From: an uncultured Clostridia bacterium
GTDB lineage: Bacteria; Bacillota; Clostridia; Christensenellales; Aristaeellaceae
Direction: 5' to 3'
Assembly (NCBI GenBank): GCA_934643825.1
Contig: CAKUCW010000032.1
Location: 1 to 31,055 of the forward strand
Length of the DNA stretch: 31,055 nucleotides
The translations under genes were made by a program, and so were the position numbers. Below are positions 7,736 to 15,076 of the stretch, in pieces. Every line of letters begins with the position of its first letter. Position 1 is the first letter of the stretch. The notes below the pieces were generated by a model that made no database searches, was not told the origin of the DNA, and saw nothing but the letters and a program-made list of their open reading frames with translations.

Positions 7736-8290
7736 ATGAACGAAAATCAGAACGTCGATATCGACCGCGAGCAGGACAACGGTCAGATCACATACGCCAA
7801 TGAAGTCATTTCTACCATTGTAAGCGTGGCGACGACCGAGGTTGATGGCATTTCCGCAATTGCCGGTACCAATGGACTGCTTACCAAGGGAAAGGTGAGC
7901 CGTGGTGTGCGTGTGGACATGAACGGCGAAGATGTCAGCGTGGATGTCAGTGTAACGGTTGATTACGGTATGCCGATCCAGAAGGTTGGACGCAGCGCAC
8001 AGGAAAACGTGCGCAAGTCCATTGAGTCCATGACGGGCTTGCATGTGGAAAAAGTTGATCTGCATGTGGTCGGAGTGAGCTTTGAGAAGGAGAATCAGGA
8101 ACTTCAGCAGAGCCAGAAGATTGCACTGAGCCTTGAAGAAGAAGAAGAGCAGCATGCGCTCGAAGAGGGTACGGTTGCTCAGGAAGCACAGGAAGAGCAG
8201 TCTGATGTGCAGGAAGAAGAAACTTCCGAAGAGGAAAACGACACGGAAACCGTCGAAGAAGAAAACGCTTCTTCTGACGAGCTGGAATAA
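7736..8290 (+). CDS. Asp23/Gls24 family envelope stress protein
   Basis: A 184-residue protein. The Asp23 domain (about residues 17-122) has the expected ITYANEVISTIVSVATTEVDG start, a GLLTKGKVSRGVRV turn and the VDLHVVGVSF end. In staphylococci Asp23 is a membrane-associated protein tethered by AmaP and tied to cell-wall stress. Here a long acidic Glu/Gln-rich tail (about residues 123-184) follows the domain. GGGAGG precedes the ATG by about 10 bases. The next two genes encode the matching AmaP and DUF2273 proteins, completing the usual module. Confidence 0.92.
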   Translation: MNENQNVDIDREQDNGQITYANEVISTIVSVATTEVDGISAIAGTNGLLTKGKVSRGVRVDMNGEDVSVDVSVTVDYGMPIQKVGRSAQENVRKSIESMTGLHVEKVDLHVVGVSFEKENQELQQSQKIALSLEEEEEQHALEEGTVAQEAQEEQSDVQEEETSEEENDTETVEEENASSDELE

Positions 8291-8317
8291 CACAGGCGAA
8301 TAGAGGAGGATCACAGA

Positions 8318-9079
8318 GTGAAACATCCGGTATGGGATCGAATCCTGATTTTGCTTTGCGCCCTGGTTGCGCTCAGCGGCGCAGCGGGCGTAGTGATGCT
8401 GCTGATCGGCAAGGTTTCGCTTGAAACAATTGTTGCACTGATTACATCGGTCAACATGAGTAAGCTCGTGGTCAAGGCGGCGATGGTCGGCATTGCAGCG
8501 CTCTTTGTGCTATTGTTTGTACTGCTGTTTGCGATGATCCTGCCTTCTCGCAAGAAGCGCTCCAGCAATTATGCGATTCAGCGCAACGAAAACGGAATGG
8601 TTCGCATTTCGCTCAAAGCGCTTGAATCTCTGGTACAGAAATGTCTGAACCAGCATGCCGAACTGAAGGTTGTGACTTCGTCCCTTTACAGCGATGAAGA
8701 GAGCATTCGTGTGGATGTTCACATTTCCCTGCAATCGGATATCAGCATGCCGCTGGCAATCTCCGCGCTGCAGAAGCAGATTAAGAAATATCTTGAAGCC
8801 TGCTCCGGCGTGATGGTTCAGGAGGTGCGGGTTTTCGTAGACAGTACGATTCCCGCTGATGAGCAGACCGGCAAATCTCCTTATGCCATTCCGAACGCTC
8901 TGCTGGGGCTTGACGCCGAGCCGCTGCCTCAGGCACAAAATGAGCAGGAAGAGGCGCACGAAGAAGAGGGACCTGTGTTGACGCAGGAGAGTGAACCGGA
9001 GACTGCTTCCGAGCAGCCCGGAGAATCTGCTGAACAGGAAACGCCGATTGAAGAGGAAGAACAGGGTGAACAGGCATGA
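8318..9079 (+). CDS. amaP: AmaP, membrane anchor for Asp23
   Basis: A 253-residue protein with two membrane helices (about 8-30 and 48-73), a basic stretch RKKR, and then a soluble Asp23-like alpha/beta domain (about 85-180) containing VRISLKALESLVQ and VQEVRVFVD. AmaP anchors Asp23 at the membrane. The C-terminus (about 198-253) is an acidic Glu/Gln-rich tail much like that on the neighbouring Asp23-type protein. The start is GTG 8318 after GAGGAGG. The stop overlaps the next ATG. Confidence 0.88.
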   Translation: MKHPVWDRILILLCALVALSGAAGVVMLLIGKVSLETIVALITSVNMSKLVVKAAMVGIAALFVLLFVLLFAMILPSRKKRSSNYAIQRNENGMVRISLKALESLVQKCLNQHAELKVVTSSLYSDEESIRVDVHISLQSDISMPLAISALQKQIKKYLEACSGVMVQEVRVFVDSTIPADEQTGKSPYAIPNALLGLDAEPLPQAQNEQEEAHEEEGPVLTQESEPETASEQPGESAEQETPIEEEEQGEQA

Positions 9080-9318
9080 TGGATATAAAGACATTTATGA
9101 ATCAGATGTTCACGCCCGGCACGATTCCCTGCACGATTCTGGGGGCGGCGTTGGGATTGATCTTTGCTGTGCTGTGCCTGACCATCGGCGTAGGCGCGGC
9201 GTTGATTATTGCGCTGTTCTGCTTGATTGGCGCATTGATCGGCGGCGTAAAGGATAAAAAAGCATTTATTCGCAAGGCAATCTTGTTCTTCCATCGCGGC
9301 GAAGACCGCTATGAATAA
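9076..9318 (+). CDS. DUF2273 small membrane protein
   Basis: Eighty residues with two glycine-rich hydrophobic helices (about 16-34 and 38-56) followed by a basic, charged tail. This is the DUF2273 pattern, a family regularly found with asp23 and amaP. Its exact role is unknown; it is probably part of the same membrane assembly. ATG 9076 overlaps the amaP stop. Confidence 0.85.
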   Translation: MMDIKTFMNQMFTPGTIPCTILGAALGLIFAVLCLTIGVGAALIIALFCLIGALIGGVKDKKAFIRKAILFFHRGEDRYE

Positions 9319-9368
9319 TCCCGCATCTATGCGGAACAAACTAATTTACCGATCGGAGCAAATGAAGA

Positions 9369-9773
9369 ATGGCACGTCCAATAGCGCGTGAGGCTGCGAT
9401 GCAGCTCGTATTTGAACAACTTTTTGGCGGGGATGCGACGGCAGAAACCCTCGTTGACCTGATTGATTATACCCCGAACGAGAAAGACAGCGAGTATATC
9501 GATGCCGTTGTCAAAGGGGTAAAAGAACATGCCGAACAGATTGACCAGGAGATTTCCGCCTGCCTGCGCGGATGGACACTGGCACGCTTGTCGCGTGTGG
9601 ATTTGGCGATTATGCGTTTGGCTGTTTTTGAGATGCAGTTTACCGGTCTGCCTGCTGCCATTGCAATCAACGAGGCGGTTGAGCTGACCCGAAAGTATTC
9701 CGGAGAGGAGTCCTGCCCGTTTGTCAACGGCGTTCTGGGCACCATCAGCAGAAAGCTGGCGGCGAAGGAATGA
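9369..9773 (+). CDS. nusB: Transcription antitermination factor NusB
   Basis: A 134-residue all-helical RNA-binding protein that joins NusE (ribosomal protein S10) on boxA RNA to promote antitermination of rRNA operons. Family features are ARPIAREAAMQLVFEQLF at the start, the central WTLARLSRVDLAIMRLAVFE and the C-terminal AINEAVELTRKYSGEESCPF then VNGVLG. GGAG lies about ten bases before ATG 9369. A small hairpin CCGCAT/ATGCGG in the 50-base gap upstream lacks a T-run, so it probably does not terminate. The stop overlaps the next start as ATGA. Confidence 0.95.
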   Translation: MARPIAREAAMQLVFEQLFGGDATAETLVDLIDYTPNEKDSEYIDAVVKGVKEHAEQIDQEISACLRGWTLARLSRVDLAIMRLAVFEMQFTGLPAAIAINEAVELTRKYSGEESCPFVNGVLGTISRKLAAKE

Positions 9774-10729
9774 GAGCTGTTCTGGGCGTGGATACAAGCT
9801 GCTACACGACGTCCTGTGCGCTGGTGACGCCGGATGGGAAGATTTTAGCATCTTCCAGACGCTTGTTGACGGTTGAGGCTGGCGCACGCGGGCTCATGCA
9901 GTCGCAGGGCTTGTTTCAGCATGTCAAAAATCTGCCGCAGATGGTTCAAAATGTCATGACCGATGTCCCGGATGCCGAAATTTGTGCAGTATGTGCAAGT
10001 ACACGTCCGCGTCCGGCAGAGGACTCGTATATGCCCGTTTTTCGTGCGGGAGAAAGTCAGGCGCGCGCAGCGGCTTCATTGCTGCGCGTGCCTTTTTATC
10101 CTGCCAGTCATCAAGAAGGGCATGTCCGGGCGGCTATGGTTGATTCCGGAATCGATGAAAATCAGCCGTTTCTGGCACTTCATCTGTCCGGCGGCACAAC
10201 GGAAATTTTGCTATGCGACGCAGGAAAGCTGACTCTTCTGGGTGGAAGCCTTGATTTGCATGCGGGTCAGCTTGTTGACAGAACCGGTGTAAGAATGAAT
10301 ATGCCGTTTCCTGCCGGACCTTCTCTTGAAAAGCTTGCAATGAAGGGAACGGCTCAGGGATTGATCGGTGTATCCATCAAAGGCGTAAACTGCAATATGG
10401 CAGGCGCTGAAAATAAGATTAATCGATTTATTGACGAAAACAATATGCCGCCGGAACAAATTGCGGCGGAAGTTTTTGACTTTCTTTGCAGAAGCATCAG
10501 CAGAATGATTGCAGCTGCAAGCGAACAGACGGGTGCAAAGCAGGCTCTTCTGGCGGGAGGCGTTGCATCGTCTACGCTTTTGCGGAGCATGCTGCTGAAT
10601 AGAGCAAAAAAGACGAGACTGGACTGCCGACTGTGTTTTGCGCATCCGGAGCTTTCAGGGGATAACGCAGTTGGCGTGGCGCTTCTGGGAGCCCAAATGT
10701 TCAATCAGGGACAGAATACGATTCTTTAA
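9770..10729 (+). CDS. TsaD-like M22 family protein (Kae1/Gcp paralog)
   Basis: A 319-residue ASKHA-fold protein related to TsaD, the tRNA threonylcarbamoyladenosine synthase. It starts VLGVDTSCYTTSCALV, has the HxxxH metal motif as HQEGH (His114, His118), the phosphate loop LHLSGGTTEI, and a C-terminal ELSGDNAVGVALLG whose Asp matches the third metal ligand. Classical TsaD is somewhat longer and has other insert sequences. Bacillota often carry this second paralog beside nusB or xseA, annotated as an O-sialoglycoprotein endopeptidase. All three metal ligands are kept, so activity is plausible, but I cannot say on which substrate. The ATG overlaps the nusB stop. Confidence 0.85.
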   Translation: MRAVLGVDTSCYTTSCALVTPDGKILASSRRLLTVEAGARGLMQSQGLFQHVKNLPQMVQNVMTDVPDAEICAVCASTRPRPAEDSYMPVFRAGESQARAAASLLRVPFYPASHQEGHVRAAMVDSGIDENQPFLALHLSGGTTEILLCDAGKLTLLGGSLDLHAGQLVDRTGVRMNMPFPAGPSLEKLAMKGTAQGLIGVSIKGVNCNMAGAENKINRFIDENNMPPEQIAAEVFDFLCRSISRMIAAASEQTGAKQALLAGGVASSTLLRSMLLNRAKKTRLDCRLCFAHPELSGDNAVGVALLGAQMFNQGQNTIL

Positions 10730-10745
10730 GGGGGGGGGAACAGCG

Positions 10746-11594
10746 ATGCCGGCGATCATGATGGACGGGCGTGCTGTTGCGGAAAAATGGAAGACCGCAG
10801 TGGCACAACGCACTCAAGAGTTAATCGAGCAAGGTGTGACACCGCATCTGGCGGTCATTCTTGTGGGCGAGAATGCGGCAAGCCAGGTGTATGTTCGCAA
10901 CAAGGAAAATGCATGCTCTCGCGTTGGAATTCGCTCGACAATCATTCGTCTTCCCGAAGCTTGTACGCAGGAAGAACTGGAAAACGCAGTTCTTTCTTTA
11001 AATCAAGATGAAAGCGTTCACGGTATTCTGGTTCAGCTTCCTTTGCCGAAAGAGCTTAATGAAGCGCGTGTTCTGGCATTGATCGACCCGGATAAAGATG
11101 TTGATGGTTTCCATGCGATGAATTCGGGCAGACTGATGAACGGTCAGCCACGATTTGTGCCCTGTACCCCGTTGGGCGTGATGAAATTGCTGGAAGCGTA
11201 TGACATTCCTGTGCGCGGAAAGCATGCGGTGATTATAGGCAGAAGCAATATTGTCGGTAAACCGATGGCGATGCTGCTGTTGGCAGCAGATGCAACGGTG
11301 ACGGTCTGCCATTCTAAAACGGAGAACTTAGCAGAAATGACACGACAGGCGGATATTCTTGTGGCGGCAGTTGGCAAAGCCAATTTCGTAACAGGAGATA
11401 TGGTGAAACCGGGCGCAACGGTGATCGATGTAGGCATCAATCGGGTTGATGGCAAGCTGATGGGTGATGTCAACGCGGAACAAGTTGAAAGCGTTGCAGC
11501 ATATCTGACACCTGTTCCCGGTGGAGTTGGACAGATGACAATAGCTATGCTGTTGTCGAACACGCTGGATGCGGCAGAACGCCATGTCCGCTAA
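10746..11594 (+). CDS. folD: FolD, methylene-THF dehydrogenase/cyclohydrolase
   Basis: A bifunctional one-carbon enzyme of 282 residues. It oxidises 5,10-methylene-THF with NADP and hydrolyses the methenyl product to 10-formyl-THF. The active-site motif SQVYVRNKENAC holds Tyr49 and Lys53. Other signatures are VQLPLPKELN, then DPDKDVDGFH, the nucleotide loop GRSNIVGKPMAMLL and the C-terminal PVPGGVGQMTIAML. ATG 10746 is chosen because it begins the conserved domain and follows a ribosome site that is part of a run of nine Gs (10730-10738). The frame extends upstream only as a shadow. The end overlaps xseA by 11 bases. Confidence 0.95.
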   Translation: MPAIMMDGRAVAEKWKTAVAQRTQELIEQGVTPHLAVILVGENAASQVYVRNKENACSRVGIRSTIIRLPEACTQEELENAVLSLNQDESVHGILVQLPLPKELNEARVLALIDPDKDVDGFHAMNSGRLMNGQPRFVPCTPLGVMKLLEAYDIPVRGKHAVIIGRSNIVGKPMAMLLLAADATVTVCHSKTENLAEMTRQADILVAAVGKANFVTGDMVKPGATVIDVGINRVDGKLMGDVNAEQVESVAAYLTPVPGGVGQMTIAMLLSNTLDAAERHVR

Positions 11595-12816
11595 GATTGA
11601 ATTATCCGTATCCCAGCTGAACGAGTATGTCCGCAGGATGTTTCAGATGGATCCTGTGCTGCGTGCGATTGAACTAAAGGGCGAGATCAGCAATCTGAAG
11701 TTCCATCAATCCGGCGCACTGTTTTTCACCATGAAGGACGAACAGGCTGCCATTTCGTGCGTCATGTATGCGAATGATGCAGAAAACCTCCAGGCAATGC
11801 CGTTTGAAGGAATGCGGGTAGTGGCAAGCGGAAGCGTTGCGCTTTATGCACGCGGCGGGCAATATCAATTTGTTGTCAAGGCGCTGCATACGCAAGGCGT
11901 TGGCGTACTTTATGAACGTCTTCAGCTGCTCAAGGATAAATTAGGGCGACAGGGGCTGTTTGACAGCGAACGAAAAAAGCGGATTCCCGCCTATTCGGAT
12001 ACGATTGGTGTGGTTTCCTCTCCGACCGGCGCTGTCATTCATGATATTTTGAATGTATCGCTCAGGCGCGATCCGAATGCAAGAATCTTGCTCTGCCCAG
12101 TCCGGGTGCAGGGAATAGGCGCGGATGCTGAGGTTGCAAGAGCTATTGAACTGTTAGATCAATTGGAACATGTCAGCGTCATCATCGTTGCGCGTGGCGG
12201 CGGCTCGATGGAAGACTTATGGACGTTCAATGAAGAGCGTGTTGTAAGGGCTGTTGCAGCATGCCATAAGCCGATTGTTTCTGCTGTTGGGCATGAAACA
12301 GATGTGACGCTTTGTGATCTGGCGGCTGATTTGCGGACGCCGACGCCCTCTGCAGCAGCGGAATGTGTTGTTCCCCTTCGAGAGAAAACGAGCGAATGGC
12401 TAAAAAACGCAAAGCGGGAACTTTTTGAAAGCGCAAGAAGGCAGCTTTGGGAAAGACAACATAAACTTGCTCTGCTGCAAACGCAACTGACAGCAAATCG
12501 TCCGGACAAAAAGATTGAAAAGCAAAAAGTACAGTTGGATGCTGCAACAAAGGCATTTCATCAGGCGATAAGGAAGAAGCTTGAGGAAAATAAGCGAAAT
12601 CTTGAACGTCAGAAAATGGCGATGAGGCTGCTTAGTCCATATGCAGCGCTGGAAAGAGGCTATGCAATCGTTCAAATGGATGGACGGATTGTTCGTGCAT
12701 CCGCACTGCATACGGGAGACAGCATCACGTTGCGCTTTGCAGATGGAACAGTTGCTGCAAGTATTACGCGAGAGGCGGGAAACGATGGCATCCAGAAAGA
12801 AAATGCAGACCTTTGA
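11584..12816 (+). CDS. xseA: Exodeoxyribonuclease VII large subunit
   Basis: A 410-residue catalytic subunit of the single-strand DNA exonuclease that degrades from both ends to oligonucleotides. An N-terminal OB-fold (about 1-100) begins LSVSQLNEYVRRMFQ. The catalytic core carries GVVSSPTGAVIHDI, the IVARGGGSMEDLW loop and the AVGHETDVTLCDLAADLRTPT box. A long Lys/Glu-rich coiled coil (about 280-345) for binding XseB follows. The start is set at ATG 11584, inside the end of folD, where similarity to the family begins; ATG 11569 is also in frame. No clear Shine-Dalgarno is visible, so coupling to folD translation is likely. Confidence 0.94.
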   Translation: MSAKIELSVSQLNEYVRRMFQMDPVLRAIELKGEISNLKFHQSGALFFTMKDEQAAISCVMYANDAENLQAMPFEGMRVVASGSVALYARGGQYQFVVKALHTQGVGVLYERLQLLKDKLGRQGLFDSERKKRIPAYSDTIGVVSSPTGAVIHDILNVSLRRDPNARILLCPVRVQGIGADAEVARAIELLDQLEHVSVIIVARGGGSMEDLWTFNEERVVRAVAACHKPIVSAVGHETDVTLCDLAADLRTPTPSAAAECVVPLREKTSEWLKNAKRELFESARRQLWERQHKLALLQTQLTANRPDKKIEKQKVQLDAATKAFHQAIRKKLEENKRNLERQKMAMRLLSPYAALERGYAIVQMDGRIVRASALHTGDSITLRFADGTVAASITREAGNDGIQKENADL

Positions 12817-13027
12817 AGAGGGAATGCAAGCGCTTGAAGAGTTGACGGCGAAGTTGAGCGACGGAGATCTGTCACTTGACGAAACGATGAAAACCTACGA
12901 GGAAGGAATGGCACTTGCGGAAAAGCTTGCGGAAAAGCTTGCGCAGTGCGAAAAACGCATCGAACAGATCGACTTGGATACGGCGGAAATCACGTCGTTT
13001 GAGGAGAAAAACCATGGATTATCATGA
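12785..13027 (+). CDS. xseB: Exodeoxyribonuclease VII small subunit
   Basis: An 80-residue helical hairpin protein that coats the XseA coiled coil. The family pattern is clear: TFEEGMQALEELTAKLSDGD, then LSLDETMKTYEEGMALAEKL and a final helix with ELI-type spacing (AQCEKRIEQIDLD). ATG 12785 overlaps the xseA end by 32 bases and has GGCGGGA just upstream; the longer frame lies inside xseA. The direct repeat CTTGCGGAAAAG in tandem (near 12916-12940) encodes a repeated LAEK. Confidence 0.92.
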   Translation: MASRKKMQTFEEGMQALEELTAKLSDGDLSLDETMKTYEEGMALAEKLAEKLAQCEKRIEQIDLDTAEITSFEEKNHGLS

Positions 13028-13925
13028 GCAATATCGGCGCTATGTCGCGATGGTTGAAGAAACAATCGAAAAGATTTTGCCGCAGAGCCATGAAGACTGC
13101 CCGGCAGACAGCGGGATTCCGGAAAAGCTCAGTGAAGCGATGCGGTACAGCTTGCTGGCAGGAGGAAAACGAATTCGTCCTGTTTTGCTGCTTGCGGTTT
13201 GTGAAATGCTGGGTGGTGATATTCAGCAAGCGCTCGTTCCGGCTGCTGCGCTTGAAATGATTCACACCTATTCGCTCATTCACGATGATCTTCCCGGAAT
13301 GGATAACGACGATTACCGTCGCGGACGACTGACTAATCATAAGGTTTTTGGTGAAGGTTTTGCAATTTTAGCCGGAGATGGATTGCTAAATTATGCATAT
13401 GAGTGTATACTGAAAAATGGGCTTCAGTTCAGAGACAATCTGGAAGGACATGTTCGCGCCGCGCAGGAAATTGCGCAACGTGCAGGCGTATGCGGCATGA
13501 TTGCCGGTCAGAGCATCGACCTTCTGAGCGAACATCGCGAACCAAATGAAGCGACGCTGCGCTATATTCATATGCACAAGACTGCGGATTTATTGACCGC
13601 ACCGTTGCGGGCAGCGGCATATCTTGCAGGGGCAGATGAGAAGGAAAAAGCAGCCCTTACGCAATTCGGTTCGTGTGTCGGTTTGGCATTCCAAATTGAT
13701 GACGACCTTCTGGATCTGCTCGGAGATGCAGCGGCTCTGGGCAAACAGACGGGTATGGATGAACAGCGCGGAAAGATGACATGGCCGTCGTTGGTGGGCA
13801 TTGAAGCTGCACAGGCACGCTCTCGTGCGCTGTGGACACAAGCGGAGAAAGCGCTTGACTGCTTCGGAGAGAAAGCGTGGTTTTTGCATGCATTCTCTGA
13901 AGCATTGGCGACAAGAAAGAAGTAA
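13014..13925 (+). CDS. ispA: Polyprenyl synthase, likely farnesyl diphosphate synthase
   Basis: A 303-residue all-helical prenyltransferase that condenses isopentenyl diphosphate onto allylic diphosphates. The first Asp-rich motif is DDLPGMDND (near residue 92), followed by RRGRLTNHKVFGEG. The second is FQIDDDLLDLLGD (near 225). GGKRIRP near residue 50 and the GQSIDL and MHKTADLL elements are also present. Length and motif spacing fit the short-chain IspA/FPP group. GAGGAGA precedes ATG 13014; the start overlaps xseB by 14 bases. The product probably joins dxs downstream in the MEP isoprenoid pathway. Confidence 0.93.
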   Translation: MDYHEQYRRYVAMVEETIEKILPQSHEDCPADSGIPEKLSEAMRYSLLAGGKRIRPVLLLAVCEMLGGDIQQALVPAAALEMIHTYSLIHDDLPGMDNDDYRRGRLTNHKVFGEGFAILAGDGLLNYAYECILKNGLQFRDNLEGHVRAAQEIAQRAGVCGMIAGQSIDLLSEHREPNEATLRYIHMHKTADLLTAPLRAAAYLAGADEKEKAALTQFGSCVGLAFQIDDDLLDLLGDAAALGKQTGMDEQRGKMTWPSLVGIEAAQARSRALWTQAEKALDCFGEKAWFLHAFSEALATRKK

Positions 13926-13940
13926 CAGGGGGAGCATCCG

Positions 13941-14390
13941 GTGTGGGATATTTTACTCGCAGTTTTCGGTAATCGCGTGATTCAGGCGGCAGTGCTCGCA
14001 TGGGCAATTGCACAGGGACTCAAGGTTTTGCTGACGCTTGCTATCAGCAAAAAGTTTGATTACACGCGCATGGTGGGATCGGGCGGCATGCCCTCGTCCC
14101 ATTCATCGATGGCATGTGCAATGGTGACGGTCATCGGTTTTCATGAGGGTTTTTCTTCTGCAATCTTTGCTTTGGCGTTTTGCTTTGCGGGCGTGACGAT
14201 GTATGATGCGGCGGGTGTCCGGCGCTCCACAGGCAAAAATGCCGCAGTAATCAACCATATTGTAGAAGGTTTATCCGGAAAAGGATTCAGCTTTGATGAT
14301 GAGCATCTCAAGGAACTGGTCGGCCATACCCCGATTCAAGTTTTTGCGGGTGCGCTGCTGGGCATTTTGATCGGTGTCCTCATGGCTTGA
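13941..14390 (+). CDS. DUF212 (divergent PAP2-like) membrane protein
   Basis: A 149-residue protein with four or so hydrophobic helices and the signature GSGGMPSSHSSMACAM, which resembles the PAP2 phosphatase active site but in a divergent form. The family is known as DUF212 or divergent PAP2. The reaction is not established; a lipid phosphatase role is possible, and the position after ispA hints at isoprenyl phosphates. It begins at GTG 13941 after GGGGGAG. It is the last gene before the OLE RNA locus, which matches the usual OLE neighbourhood. Confidence 0.85.
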   Translation: MWDILLAVFGNRVIQAAVLAWAIAQGLKVLLTLAISKKFDYTRMVGSGGMPSSHSSMACAMVTVIGFHEGFSSAIFALAFCFAGVTMYDAAGVRRSTGKNAAVINHIVEGLSGKGFSFDDEHLKELVGHTPIQVFAGALLGILIGVLMA

Positions 14391-14396
14391 ATGCTT

Positions 14397-14423
14397 TGAC
14401 TGTTATATTGAAAAAAACAGTCA
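14397..14423. repeat. Inverted repeat around the -35 box of the OLE RNA promoter
   Basis: TGACTGTT (14397-14404) and AACAGTCA (14416-14423) form a perfect 8-bp inverted repeat with an 11-base centre. The centre contains most of the -35 box (14408-14413). No T-run follows, so it is not a terminator in either direction that I can see. It could be an operator. Confidence 0.6.
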
Positions 14424-14436
14424 GTTGTGGTATAAT
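14408..14436 (+). promoter_or_regulatory. Strong predicted sigma-A promoter for OLE RNA
   Basis: TTGAAA (14408-14413), a 17-base spacer and a perfect TATAAT (14431-14436). This is the best promoter in the window. Start of transcription is expected near 14443, which coincides with the first base of the terminal stem of the RNA that follows. Confidence 0.85.
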
Positions 14437-14442
14437 CGGTTT

Positions 14443-15042
14443 TAGGTGGTGCAGTATTCTAGTCAGCAAAGTTCCTTCTGAAGGCGGGGCTAAAAATCCG
14501 TTAAAGGGCATATCGATGAAGTTTCTGGCGCTGGCTGCTGACGCCCAGTTGGGGGTTGGCGCTGGGAGTAAGAATTATGGGCGGCCGACAATGGCATGAC
14601 GGAGCTCGACCCATTTTTCGTGGAGGCATGACGGCTTTGCGTCATGAAAACCTGCATGGTGGTACAAAAGCTGCCTGCAGTGTAGCCTGCCTTGAGCGGT
14701 TGTGGGTGGATCACAGAACAACGCACGGTGACCAAAGGCTCACGGAAGCCGACGCGATCGCTGTGTGAAACCATGGCTGCAAAAGAGGCTAGGAAGGAAC
14801 CGACGCTGCCGAGGAAAGCTCCTAGGCTGTCGTAAGGATACAACAGAGATTACAGTGTGGACTCAGTGGTAATTCGGTCCCGTGTTCGGAAACGGCGCGG
14901 CGCCTGTTTTAAAGGGAAACCGCTCCTATGGCGACAGGGAGTAATGGACGGGGAAAGCCTACCGAACCTAAGCCGCAAGGTCTATTTGTTGTATCACCAC
15001 CTGTTTTAAGCGATTCTGCCCACGGTTTGCGTGGGCTTTTTT
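14443..15042 (+). ncRNA. ole: OLE RNA (ornate, large, extremophilic)
   Basis: A ~600-base block with no credible gene but much structure. The ends pair: AGGTGGTG (14444-14451) with CACCACCT (14995-15002), enclosing about 560 bases. Inside are a 7-bp hairpin (14627-14633/14640-14646), CTAGGA/TCCTAG (14789-14794/14820-14825), nested TTCGGT/ACCGAA (14873-14878/14961-14966) with CCCGT/ACGGG (14879-14883/14948-14952), and CTCCT/GGGAG (14923-14927/14937-14941). A strong promoter precedes and an intrinsic terminator ends it. Length, the upstream folD-xseAB-ispA-DUF212 genes, the downstream OapA-like protein and then dxs-tlyA-nadK-argR-recN match the known OLE locus. OLE RNA forms a membrane ribonucleoprotein with OapA and other proteins. 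I identified it by context and architecture, not by a covariance model. A GAGGAAAG at 14811 recalls RNase P RNA, but nothing else fits. Confidence 0.88.
15018..15042 (+). terminator. Intrinsic terminator at the 3' end of OLE RNA
   Basis: A 7-bp stem GCCCACG / CGTGGGC (15018-15024 with 15030-15036), loop GTTTG, then six Ts. It lies between the end of the OLE terminal stem and the oapA start codon, so oapA expression needs read-through or another promoter. Confidence 0.9.
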
Positions 15043-15076
15043 CAAACTATTGGTAAAAGCAGTTGGAGTGAAAACG

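Noticed and set aside
7196..8326. A 376-residue minus-strand frame over spoIIIAH and asp23
   Set aside because: It spans two certain plus-strand genes and a promoter gap, and consists of Phe/Leu/His runs typical of antisense reading.
9321..9334. Hairpin CCGCAT/ATGCGG before nusB as a terminator
   Set aside because: The stem is short and no T-run follows; the genes on both sides appear to form one unit.
14387..14843. Open frames inside the OLE block (plus 14387-14599, minus 14490-14843)
   Set aside because: No ribosome site, odd composition, and they overlap helices of the RNA.
14443..15042. RNase P RNA or tmRNA as the identity of the large RNA
   Set aside because: GAGGAAAG at 14811 resembles one RNase P conserved region, but the partner regions at proper distance are missing and the gene context is that of OLE RNA. 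No tRNA-like ends or tag frame for tmRNA were found.
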